Below are positions 1 through 6,489 of a stretch of 12,561 nt of DNA, piece by piece. Numbering within the stretch: position 1 is the first letter of the stretch; every line of letters starts with the position of its first letter. Below the pieces are notes generated by a model, which worked only from the letters and a program-made list of their open reading frames with translations, was not told the DNA's origin and ran no database searches. Both the position numbers and the translations under genes were made by a program. The DNA comes from Gammaproteobacteria bacterium (lineage in GTDB: Bacteria > Pseudomonadota > Gammaproteobacteria > Chromatiales > Chromatiaceae): NCBI GenBank assembly GCA_013041975.1, contig JABDQZ010000018.1, positions 1-12,561 of the forward strand. Direction: 5' to 3'.

Positions 1-1249
1 GGTTTTGAACAATCTTGCCCGGCATGGCACCAATGTAGGTTTTACGGTGACCGCGAATTTCTGCTTCATCACGAACACCACCCAGGGCCATGCGTATGAA
101 TTTACGATTGGTTGCCTTTGCGATGGAATGTCCCAGTGAAGTTTTACCCACTCCCGGAGGTCCTACAAGGCACAGGATGGGGCCTTTCAGCTTACGTACG
201 CGTTGCTGAACTGCAAGATACTCAAGTATGCGTTCTTTGACCTTATCAAGCCCGTAGTGATCTGCTTCAAGTACATCCTCTGCTGCGCTGATATCGTTGC
301 GTATCTTGGAACGTTTTTTCCATGGAACGCCAACCAGTGCATCAATGTAATTTCTCACAACAGTCGCTTCAGCTGACATGGGAGACATCAGCTTGAGCTT
401 GTTTAACTCAGCCACTGCCTTGGACTTGGCCTCCTTGGGCATGCCGGCTTTTTCAATCTTTTCAGTAAGCTCTTCAATTTCATTAGGCGCATCTTCCATT
501 TCACCCAGTTCTTTCTGAATCGCCTTCATCTGTTCATTCAGGTAGTACTCGCGCCGATTTTTTTCCATCTGGCGTTTGACACGACCACGAATGCGTTTTT
601 CCATCTGCAGGATATCGTTTTCACCTTCCATCAGCACCATCAGGTGCTCCAGGCGATCCTGAACATCAGACATTTCCAGCACATTCTGCTTTTCATCAAG
701 CTGCAATGACATGTGAGCGGCCATGGTATCGGCCAGACGCCCCGGATCATCAATACTGCTAAGGGAAGTCAAAACTTCAGGTGGGACTTTCTTGTTAAGT
801 TTGACATACTGATCGAACAGAGAAGTCGCCGATCGCATTAATACCTCAGCTTCCTTCTCATCCAGGCCAAAAGTGTCATCCAGTTTTTCAATGGTGGCCG
901 AAAAGAAATCATCCTTGGAAGTGATGGTTTTTACCATGGCGCGTGAGCCACCTTCCACTAAAACCTTGACCGTGCCATCAGGCAGTTTGAGCAACTGAAG
1001 AATGCTCGCCAGGGTTCCAACGTTGTACATATCAGCAATATCCGGCTCATCAACTTCTGCACTTTTTTGTGCGACCAGCAGAATCTGTTTACTGTCCTGC
1101 ATTACAGCATCCAGCGCCTTAATTGATTTGTCGCGACCAACAAACAGCGGGATCACCATGTGTGGATAGACGACAACATCACGCAGAGGCAATACCGGAA
1201 TTTCCGTGCTGGAATCTATAACTGCTGGCTTCTTGTTTTCTTTTGGCAT
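1..1249 (-). CDS. lon: Lon ATP-dependent protease, N-terminal part (cut by window edge)
   Basis: Lon is a cytoplasmic homohexameric AAA+ serine protease that degrades misfolded and regulatory proteins. The 416 residues visible begin MPKENKK at an ATG preceded by an AGGA Shine-Dalgarno sequence. The N-terminal substrate-binding (LAN) domain, with a PVLPLRDVVVYPHM motif near residues 18-31, covers about residues 15-210. A long charged helical region follows at about 210-310. The AAA+ module then begins: Walker A GPPGVGKT is at 363-370, followed by the conserved GGVRDEAEIRGHRKTYIGAMPG stretch up to the window edge. Walker B, the sensors and the Ser-Lys protease domain lie outside the window, so activity cannot be judged from here. 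The gene lies downstream of clpX on the same strand, as in Escherichia coli, with a 103-bp gap that contains a sigma-32-like promoter. No stop or frameshift is seen in the visible part. Confidence 0.97.
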   Translation of the reverse strand, partial: MPKENKKPAVIDSSTEIPVLPLRDVVVYPHMVIPLFVGRDKSIKALDAVMQDSKQILLVAQKSAEVDEPDIADMYNVGTLASILQLLKLPDGTVKVLVEGGSRAMVKTITSKDDFFSATIEKLDDTFGLDEKEAEVLMRSATSLFDQYVKLNKKVPPEVLTSLSSIDDPGRLADTMAAHMSLQLDEKQNVLEMSDVQDRLEHLMVLMEGENDILQMEKRIRGRVKRQMEKNRREYYLNEQMKAIQKELGEMEDAPNEIEELTEKIEKAGMPKEAKSKAVAELNKLKLMSPMSAEATVVRNYIDALVGVPWKKRSKIRNDISAAEDVLEADHYGLDKVKERILEYLAVQQRVRKLKGPILCLVGPPGVGKTSLGHSIAKATNRKFIRMALGGVRDEAEIRGHRKTYIGAMPGKIVQN

Positions 1250-1265
1250 TACATGTCCTATCGTG

Positions 1266-1280
1266 CAGGTTTGAAACCTG
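1266..1280. repeat. 15-bp inverted repeat in the lon leader
   Basis: CAGGTTTGAAACCTG has 7-nt perfectly complementary arms around one central base. It lies between the predicted heat-shock promoter and the lon ribosome binding site, so it would be in the 5' leader. As RNA it could form a 5-bp stem with a 5-nt loop just upstream of the AGGA Shine-Dalgarno; as DNA it could be an operator. No function is known. Confidence 0.5.
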
Positions 1281-1302
1281 AGTTACTGACTTGAACTATT
1301 GA

Positions 1303-1330
1303 GAGTGGGGATAGAAACTCCGATTTCAAC
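1303..1330 (-). promoter_or_regulatory. sigma-32 (heat-shock) type promoter of lon
   Basis: On the minus strand GTTGAAAT (1323-1330) is followed after 12 nt by CCCCACTC (1303-1310). This closely fits the sigma-32 pattern, a CTTGAAA-type -35 and CCCCATnT-type -10 separated by 11-15 nt. It lies inside the clpX-lon gap, 54 bp before the lon ATG. lon is a known heat-shock gene in proteobacteria, which supports the call. The match is by eye; no transcription start has been measured. Confidence 0.65.
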
Positions 1331-1352
1331 CCTCGAGAGGCTTGATAATCGA

Positions 1353-2636
1353 CTATTTTTCCGAAGCTTGCTTGATCTGCTTCTGTTCACCACCATCGAA
1401 AATGATCAGAGGGTCGGTTTCACCCTTAATCACGGCTTCATCCAGCACCACCTTGCTGACATTTTCCATGGAAGGCAAGTCATACATGGTATCGAGCAGC
1501 ACTTTTTCAAGAATAGTCCTCAAACCACGGGCCCCCGTTTTTCTCTCCATGGCCTTTTGAGCGATGGCAGACAACGCATCATCACGAATTTCCAGTTCAC
1601 TGCCTTCCATTTCGAACAGACGGTTATACTGTTTGGTCAATGCATTTCGAGGCTCGGTAAGAATTCGAATCAGCGATTCTTCATCCAGTTCTTCCAGTGT
1701 AGCGACAACAGGCAGACGACCGACAAATTCAGGAATAAGACCGTATTTGATCAGATCTTCCGGTTCAACTGTCAACAAGACCTCACCCAGGTTTTTACTT
1801 TCGTCCTGGCTTTTGACACTGGCAGAGAAACCAATACCGCCTTTTTCGGAACGGTCACGAATTACCTTGTCCAGGCCGGCAAAAGCACCACCGACTATAA
1901 ACAGGATATTGGATGTATCAACCTGAAGGAATTCCTGCTGCGGATGCTTACGACCGCCTTGTGGCGGTACTGAAGCCACCGTACCTTCGATCAGTTTCAA
2001 CAACGCCTGCTGCACTCCTTCACCGGATACGTCACGGGTAATGGAAGGGTTATCAGATTTTCTGGAAATCTTGTCGATTTCATCGATATAAACAATGCCT
2101 GTCTGGGCCTTTTCTACATCGTAATCGCACTTCTGCAACAGTTTCTGAATTATGTTTTCAACATCTTCACCGACATAGCCGGCTTCTGTCAAAGTTGTAG
2201 CATCAGTAATGGTAAATGGTACATTGAGCATTCTGGCCAGGGTTTCTGCCAACAGGGTTTTACCCGAACCCGTCGGCCCGATCAGCAATATGTTACTTTT
2301 GGAAATTTCCACATCTTCTTTCGAAGGTTTGTGCTCAAGACGCTTGTAATGATTATAGACCGCAACCGACAAGACCTTTTTGGCATCAGCCTGTCCGATG
2401 ACATACTGGTCAAGATGTTCATTGATCTCGTGGGGTTTGGGTAAAGATGTTGTCGCATCACTGGCATTGTCATTCATTTCTTCCCTGATGATGTCATTAC
2501 ACAGCTCGACACATTCATCACAGATAAAAACAGATGGCCCTGCAATCAGTTTTCTGACCTCATGCTGGCTTTTTCCACAAAAAGAGCAGTAAAGCAGTTT
2601 GCCATCTTCATTCTTACCGGATTTGTCATCACTCAT
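1353..2636 (-). CDS. clpX: ClpX, ATP-dependent unfoldase of the ClpXP protease
   Basis: ClpX is a hexameric AAA+ unfoldase that recognises tagged substrates and threads them into ClpP. The 427-residue protein has the usual length. The N-terminal zinc-binding domain has four cysteines (C17, C20, C39, C42) that dimerise the domain and bind adaptors such as SspB. In the AAA+ module I see Walker A GPTGSGKT at 120-127, the GYVG pore loop at 153-156, Walker B IVYIDE at 181-186, the RKH substrate loop at 229-231, the IGF loop that docks on ClpP at 268-270, and the sensor-2 GAR motif at 368-370. The start is supported by GAGGA six to seven bases upstream. A strong terminator after clpP implies a separate clpX promoter in the 214-bp gap. 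All key residues are present and the gene looks fully functional. Confidence 0.99.
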   Translation of the reverse strand: MSDDKSGKNEDGKLLYCSFCGKSQHEVRKLIAGPSVFICDECVELCNDIIREEMNDNASDATTSLPKPHEINEHLDQYVIGQADAKKVLSVAVYNHYKRLEHKPSKEDVEISKSNILLIGPTGSGKTLLAETLARMLNVPFTITDATTLTEAGYVGEDVENIIQKLLQKCDYDVEKAQTGIVYIDEIDKISRKSDNPSITRDVSGEGVQQALLKLIEGTVASVPPQGGRKHPQQEFLQVDTSNILFIVGGAFAGLDKVIRDRSEKGGIGFSASVKSQDESKNLGEVLLTVEPEDLIKYGLIPEFVGRLPVVATLEELDEESLIRILTEPRNALTKQYNRLFEMEGSELEIRDDALSAIAQKAMERKTGARGLRTILEKVLLDTMYDLPSMENVSKVVLDEAVIKGETDPLIIFDGGEQKQIKQASEK

Positions 2637-2656
2637 ATTATTTCCTCGCGCCTTAA

Positions 2657-2673
2657 TAAGGCTTCCCGCCTTA
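2657..2673 (-). other. Hairpin in the clpX 5' leader
   Basis: On the minus strand TAAGGC (2668-2673), a 5-nt loop and GCCTTA (2657-2662) form a 6-bp hairpin starting about 20 nt before the clpX ATG. The GCCTTA arm is followed one base later by a second TAAGGC copy (2650-2655), so two mutually exclusive pairings are possible. The second pairing would have too small a loop to close fully. This could influence ribosome access at GAGGA, but that is inference. Confidence 0.4.
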
Positions 2674-2706
2674 GGCAGAATATACTCTTTACACTGATTT
2701 CATCTA

Positions 2707-2734
2707 ATAATATCGAATATTGGTCGCTCTGCAA
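2707..2734 (-). promoter_or_regulatory. Possible sigma-70 promoter of clpX
   Basis: TTGCAG (2729-2734) and TATTAT (2707-2712) on the minus strand are separated by 16 bp. The -10 matches 5 of 6 consensus bases and the -35 matches 3 of 6. The site lies between the clpP terminator and the clpX start, where a clpX promoter is expected. It is a candidate only. Confidence 0.35.
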
Positions 2735-2792
2735 GCCACAAAACCTGATTAAATTTGTATGGTTTATTGTTTTTGCTTCTGTGCCAAAATAA

Positions 2793-2825
2793 AAAAGCCG
2801 CAGGAAAACAATTCCTGCGGCTTTT
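2793..2825 (-). terminator. Rho-independent terminator after clpP
   Basis: A near-perfect hairpin has a core GCCGCAGGAA arm (2797-2806) paired with TTCCTGCGGC (2812-2821), extended by flanking A/T pairs to about 14 bp, with a 5-nt loop. On the minus strand it is followed by CTTTTTTATTTT. It begins about 25 bp after the clpP stop. The A-tract on the other side gives some bidirectional potential, but no plus-strand gene is nearby. It should largely uncouple clpX transcription from tig-clpP. Confidence 0.93.
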
Positions 2826-2850
2826 CCATATAGTAGCGGCTGTGCAGTTT

Positions 2851-3462
2851 TCAGTCTTCAGAAGAAGGACGTGAAGCCATCACCTGGTCTACCAGACCGT
2901 ATTCAACAGATTCTTCGGCACTCATAAAATTATCACGGTCGGTATCCTTACTGATGGTCTCAAGAGACTGGCCTGTATGCTTTGCCAGGACCTTGTTGAG
3001 CTTTTCTCGAATCAGCAGAATCTCCCTGGCGTGGATTTCGATATCAGTCGCCTGCCCCTGGAAGCCACCAAGCGGCTGGTGAATCATGACCCTGGAATGG
3101 GGTAGACAGAATCGCTTGTCTTTCTCGCCGCCAGCAAGCAACACTGCGCCCATACTAGCAGCCTGACCAATACACATGGTACTGACAGGTGACTGAATGA
3201 ACTGCATCGTGTCATAAATTGCCATACCCGCAGTCACCGAACCACCAGGAGAGTTGATGTACAGGTGAATATCCTTGTCAGGGTTTTCAGATTCCAGGAA
3301 CAGTAACTGGGCTACGATCAGGTTAGCCATGTGATCTTCAATGGGGCCAACAACGAAAATCACTCGTTCTTTCAATAGACGGGAATAAATATCATAAGCA
3401 CGTTCACCTCGAGCTGACTGCTCGACCACCATTGGTACCAAACCGCTATTTTTCACGTCCAT
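2851..3462 (-). CDS. clpP: ClpP, proteolytic subunit of the Clp protease
   Basis: ClpP forms the double-heptameric serine protease chamber that degrades proteins unfolded by ClpX (or ClpA). The 203-residue protein is of normal length. The catalytic triad is visible: Ser103 in GQAASMGA, His128 in VMIHQP and Asp177 in DTDRDNF. The oxyanion-hole segment NSPGGSV is at 70-76. The N-terminus resembles the E. coli protein, with a short propeptide before the LVPMVVEQ axial-loop region; the mature protein probably starts around residue 8-10. The start codon has a modest CAGGTAA Shine-Dalgarno-like sequence about 10 bp upstream. It lies 24 bp downstream of tig, so the two are probably co-transcribed. 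A strong terminator follows. Confidence 0.99.
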   Translation of the reverse strand: MDVKNSGLVPMVVEQSARGERAYDIYSRLLKERVIFVVGPIEDHMANLIVAQLLFLESENPDKDIHLYINSPGGSVTAGMAIYDTMQFIQSPVSTMCIGQAASMGAVLLAGGEKDKRFCLPHSRVMIHQPLGGFQGQATDIEIHAREILLIREKLNKVLAKHTGQSLETISKDTDRDNFMSAEESVEYGLVDQVMASRPSSED

Positions 3463-3486
3463 AGATTTTATTACCTGTAATTTTTG

Positions 3487-4779
3487 TTAATTCATTAACT
3501 CATCGAATGATTGAGCTTTTTCGGACACTTTAACCTGTCCCAGCACCCAGTCAACCACTTCATCTTCAAGGACAAGATTCTCCAGCGACTGTTTCTGTTG
3601 AGGATTATTCATATAGTATTCAACAACCTCTTCCGGACTTTCGTACGAAGAGGCAAAACGCTCAATCGTTTCCCTGATCTTGTCATCATCTGCTTTAAGC
3701 TCCTGGGCAGCAATCACTTCGCCAACAATCATACCCAGTTTCACACGACGGGCTGCCTGGTCAGCAAATATACTGTCAGGAAAATCAACCGTGGCAGCCT
3801 GACCACGAGCTTGCATATCCTGGACAGCCTGCTCTTTCATTCTGGCCGCTTCCTGGTTAACCATGGCAGCAGGCACGTCAAAATCATGCTTTTCAACCAG
3901 AACATCCATGACACTGTCTTTGGTCAACCCTTGAATTTTCTGTTCAACTTCACGTTCCATATTGCTTTTGACTTCGGCGCGTAAATCATCAACATTTCCG
4001 GATTCAACACCGAGAGATTTGACAAACTCTTCATCCATTTCCGGCATAACAGGTTCGGATACAGAATTTACGGTCACTTCAAAGGTGACCTCTTTTCCTG
4101 CAAGATTTTGAGCCTGGTATTCATCTGGGAATTTGAGTTCCAGTGATCGTTCATCGCCCTTGGAAGCGCCCAGCAGGCCGGCTTCAAAACCTTCAATCAT
4201 TGAACCAGAACCTAGTACCAGAGGTGCATTTTCAGCAGATCCACCCTCAAAAGCTTCGCCGTCCATGATGCCCTTGAAATTAATATCAAGCTTGTCGTCA
4301 TTTTGTGCCGCTCGATCCACCTCATTCCAGGTGGTCCGTTGTTTTTTCAGCTTGTCGAACATGGCATCAACATCGGCATCAGAGACTTCAGTGACAACCT
4401 TTTCAACTTCTGCATCAGTCAGGTCTGCAACCTCGACAACAGGCACTACTTCAAAGGTTGCAATGTAGGTGAAAGCACCTTCAGCATCCTCATCCTTGAT
4501 TTCAATTGAAGGCTCACCTGCCGGATTGAGTTTTTCCTGTACTGCTGCCTCATAAAAAGTTGCCTGGATCACATCTCCGTAAACTTCCTGACGAGCCTGC
4601 ATGCCAAAACGCTGCTTGACCACTTTCATAGGTACCTTGCCAGGTCTAAAACCGTCAATACGAACCTGACGAGCGATTTCCTTCAAACGCTTTTCAACCT
4701 TTTCAGTGACATTTTCAGCCGGAACTTCAATCGTCAATTTACGCTCCAGACCTTCGCCTGTTTCAACAGATACTTGCAT
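3487..4779 (-). CDS. tig: Trigger factor, ribosome-associated chaperone
   Basis: Trigger factor binds ribosomal protein L23 at the exit tunnel and shelters nascent chains. The 430-residue protein has the usual three-part layout. The N-terminal ribosome-binding domain (about 1-115) contains the signature GFRPGKVP at 43-50. The FKBP-type peptidyl-prolyl isomerase domain spans about 155-245, with the KGIMDGEAFEGG and SMIEGFEAGLLG stretches. The C-terminal chaperone domain fills about 250-430 and is rich in charged helices. The start codon has AGAGG a few bases upstream, preceded by a 14-bp palindrome. It is the first gene of a tig-clpP unit, and the divergent tRNA-Leu gene lies 194 bp upstream. 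Nothing is missing or broken. Confidence 0.99.
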   Translation of the reverse strand: MQVSVETGEGLERKLTIEVPAENVTEKVEKRLKEIARQVRIDGFRPGKVPMKVVKQRFGMQARQEVYGDVIQATFYEAAVQEKLNPAGEPSIEIKDEDAEGAFTYIATFEVVPVVEVADLTDAEVEKVVTEVSDADVDAMFDKLKKQRTTWNEVDRAAQNDDKLDINFKGIMDGEAFEGGSAENAPLVLGSGSMIEGFEAGLLGASKGDERSLELKFPDEYQAQNLAGKEVTFEVTVNSVSEPVMPEMDEEFVKSLGVESGNVDDLRAEVKSNMEREVEQKIQGLTKDSVMDVLVEKHDFDVPAAMVNQEAARMKEQAVQDMQARGQAATVDFPDSIFADQAARRVKLGMIVGEVIAAQELKADDDKIRETIERFASSYESPEEVVEYYMNNPQQKQSLENLVLEDEVVDWVLGQVKVSEKAQSFDELMN

Positions 4780-4790
4780 ACAAACCTCTG

Positions 4791-4804
4791 GGGATCATGA
4801 TCCC
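4791..4804. repeat. 14-bp perfect palindrome upstream of tig
   Basis: GGGATCATGATCCC is fully self-complementary and ends 12 bp before the tig ATG, directly beside the AGAGG Shine-Dalgarno. It could be a DNA operator. In the transcript it could form a 5-bp stem with a CATG loop next to the ribosome binding site. Its role is unknown. Confidence 0.55.
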
Positions 4805-4958
4805 GCAATAACATCAAAATAGTTAACTGGAAAATTAATGAATGGTTCCGAATCACAGGAATGGAACACTGATTTTCATGGCGGCGAAAATTAACATAAA
4901 TTTATCTTGGTGACGACTTTTTATCGAAAATACTGCGTGAATTTCAGGAAAATCTGAT

Positions 4959-4970
4959 TATAATAGCGGG
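4959..4970 (+). promoter_or_regulatory. tRNA-Leu promoter -10 box and GC-rich discriminator
   Basis: A perfect TATAAT (4959-4964) is followed by AGCGGG, a GC-rich discriminator typical of stable-RNA promoters under stringent control. The expected start point falls right at the 5' end of the tRNA. The -35 is weak: GTGAAT at 4937-4942, with a 16-bp spacer, matches 3 of 6 bases. Confidence 0.7.
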
Positions 4971-4973
4971 CAT

Positions 4974-5058
<85 letters not shown>

Positions 5059-5183
5059 TTTTTTCAAGAGAAATAAATAACTTATTGCGACGCACCGCGT
5101 TACATTTTACTTTCTCAAAATGTTTTTCAATCTCACTGGTTTCTACAAAGCAAACAGCCTTTCAGATTGATCTTAATTTGGAT

Positions 5184-5213
5184 AGGTAACAAAAATAAGC
5201 AGAAGCGTTACCT
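5184..5213. repeat. Inverted repeat after the methyltransferase gene
   Basis: AGGTAAC (5184-5190) and GTTACCT (5207-5213) are perfect 7-nt inverted arms around a 16-nt loop, starting 9 bp past the methyltransferase stop on the minus strand. No T-run follows in that direction, so it is a poor intrinsic terminator. It may protect the 3' end of the transcript or be chance. Confidence 0.3.
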
Positions 5214-5221
5214 GGCCTGCA

Positions 5222-5872
5222 TTAACGATGATATTCGATGATGTTGCCTGAAAAATCTATGTCTTCATAGATCGCACCATCAGGCTTGGTCTTGATATGT
5301 GAAAACCCTAAAACACTCATTTCTCGAGAACACTTCCCTACACCACCGCGCCCAGGGTCTACCATGACCATATCGCATTCTTTCTTGGCATGACGGCCAA
5401 CAAAATTTGACAATAAAATCGCATGTTCACGCTCATAGAGTAAATCGCTCGCCAATATCAAATCAAAATGACCTAGCTCGGGGTTAATTTCTTTCCAATC
5501 TGCAAGTACAAAAGGGATTTTCTTGTCATTATTTAATTTTGTGTTTTTGTTAAGAAATCCTTCAACGGCAGGATGATAGTCAGTAGCAGTGATATCAGCC
5601 ATTAAGTGATTCAGCAGAAGACTGGTCAAACCTATGCCGCATCCAATTTCGAGGATACGCTTATCCTGGTAATTATAGCCCAGCATGAAATTAGCCATAA
5701 CCAAACCAGAAGGCCATACAGTGCCAAACATAGGCCATAAAGCTGAAGAAATACCCAAACCCTCAGCAACACCACCCGGGTCGTCATACTGCTGCCTGTC
5801 ACGCAAAGTGCGAAAGTGGATATCAATTTCACCAAACTCAACTGTCTGATAACGATAGCGCAGTGCAGCCAT
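5222..5872 (-). CDS. Class I SAM-dependent methyltransferase, lysine-methyltransferase-like
   Basis: The 216-residue soluble protein has a Rossmann-type methyltransferase core. Motif I is ILEIGCGIG at 73-81, the post-I acidic residue is D98 in TATDYHP, an ADW motif is at 124-126, and LILASDLLYE at 138-147 resembles the (A/S)D-x-x-Y motif of the Methyltransf_16 group (METTL21/ETF-beta lysine methyltransferases). Before the core, LWPMFGTVWPSGLVMANFM at 45-63 resembles the WP/WxSG substrate-side segment of that group. The substrate is therefore likely a protein lysine, but this is family-level inference and the target is unknown. The Shine-Dalgarno before the ATG is weak. The gene lies 189 bp downstream of the cold-shock gene on the same strand, beyond a terminator, so it probably has its own promoter, which I could not place. 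Confidence 0.85.
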   Translation of the reverse strand: MAALRYRYQTVEFGEIDIHFRTLRDRQQYDDPGGVAEGLGISSALWPMFGTVWPSGLVMANFMLGYNYQDKRILEIGCGIGLTSLLLNHLMADITATDYHPAVEGFLNKNTKLNNDKKIPFVLADWKEINPELGHFDLILASDLLYEREHAILLSNFVGRHAKKECDMVMVDPGRGGVGKCSREMSVLGFSHIKTKPDGAIYEDIDFSGNIIEYHR

Positions 5873-6023
5873 TAGCCTACAACGCCAAGTTCTGAGAAAG
5901 TTTTGGTCAGGCTTTGTGTGGAGGAGGATTGAACTAATCCGCGTATAGAAAGAGTGATCAAATGCAGTTTAGCCTGGTACGGAAAATGGACCAACAGAAG
6001 CAGATTACTGCTGGTAACAACAA

Positions 6024-6050
6024 AGAGCATGCAGTATGACTGCATGCTCT
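6024..6050 (-). terminator. Rho-independent terminator after the cold-shock gene
   Basis: A perfect 12-bp stem, AGAGCATGCAGT (6024-6035) with ACTGCATGCTCT (6039-6050), has a 3-nt loop. On the minus strand it is followed by TTTGTTGTT, a broken T-tract. It starts 11 bp after the stop codon of the cold-shock gene, the usual place for its terminator. Confidence 0.85.
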
Positions 6051-6061
6051 ATTGTCTGGCA

Positions 6062-6268
6062 TCAGATGACTTCAATATCTTCAGCTTGAGGACCTTTAGC
6101 TCCCTCTGTCACAGTAAACTCGACTCTTTGTCCTTCTTTTAAGGTTTTAAAGCCGTCACCTTTAATAGCTCTGAAGTGAGCAAAAACATCTTTTCCGGAT
6201 TCCTGTTCTATAAAACCGAAACCTTTAGATTCATTGAACCATTTAACTGTACCTTGCGTTCTAGACAT
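6062..6268 (-). CDS. Cold-shock domain protein, CspA family
   Basis: This 68-residue protein is a single cold-shock domain, an OB-fold that binds single-stranded RNA and DNA and melts RNA structure in the cytoplasm. RNP1 is KGFGFI at 15-20 and RNP2 is VFAHF at 28-32. The aromatic surface (W10, F17, F19, F29, H31, F32) is complete, as is the typical EGAKGPQAEDI tail. The start is fixed by a strong AAGGAG six to seven bases upstream. I cannot tell which paralogue it is or whether it is cold-induced. The upstream region has no recognisable cold box, and its leader is far shorter than that of E. coli cspA if transcription starts within the 221-bp gap. A terminator follows. Confidence 0.97.
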   Translation of the reverse strand: MSRTQGTVKWFNESKGFGFIEQESGKDVFAHFRAIKGDGFKTLKEGQRVEFTVTEGAKGPQAEDIEVI

Positions 6269-6296
6269 GCATGTCTCCTTGGATAATCAATATATA

Positions 6297-6340
6297 AAAG
6301 CCTTTTTCAGGCGCGTAGAAATGAAATGTAAAGCCTTTTT
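6297..6340. repeat. Paired 11-bp direct repeats upstream of the cold-shock gene
   Basis: AAAGCCTTTTT occurs at 6297-6307 and again at 6330-6340, exactly 33 bp apart (about three helical turns), 29 bp and more upstream of the cold-shock start codon. The same-face spacing would suit a regulator binding as a pair. The proximal copy is also part of a small GCCT/AGGC hairpin in the transcript. No motif for a known regulator is recognised. Confidence 0.45.
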
Positions 6341-6489
6341 ATTTATGAAAATCAGAACGTGGTAAATCAGATAAGATCTAGAATAACCGTGCATAAATAG
6401 TAAGTCGCACTTCAATCTTCGCCAATATTAGGTTCATTTAACTCATAAGTCAAAGTGTCAGTACGAAGCAAGACTATCTTCCTCGAATT

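Noticed and set aside
1299..1973. 224-codon plus-strand open frame
   Set aside because: It lies antisense inside clpX, has no ribosome binding site of note, and its translation has no recognisable domain. It is a codon-bias shadow.
3511..3984. 157-codon plus-strand open frame
   Set aside because: It is antisense to the C-terminal part of tig; its low-complexity translation is rich in Phe, His and Asn, as expected of a mirror of a real gene.
5954..6142. 62-codon plus-strand open frame
   Set aside because: It runs through the cold-shock terminator and into the antisense of that gene, with no ribosome binding site or recognisable motif.
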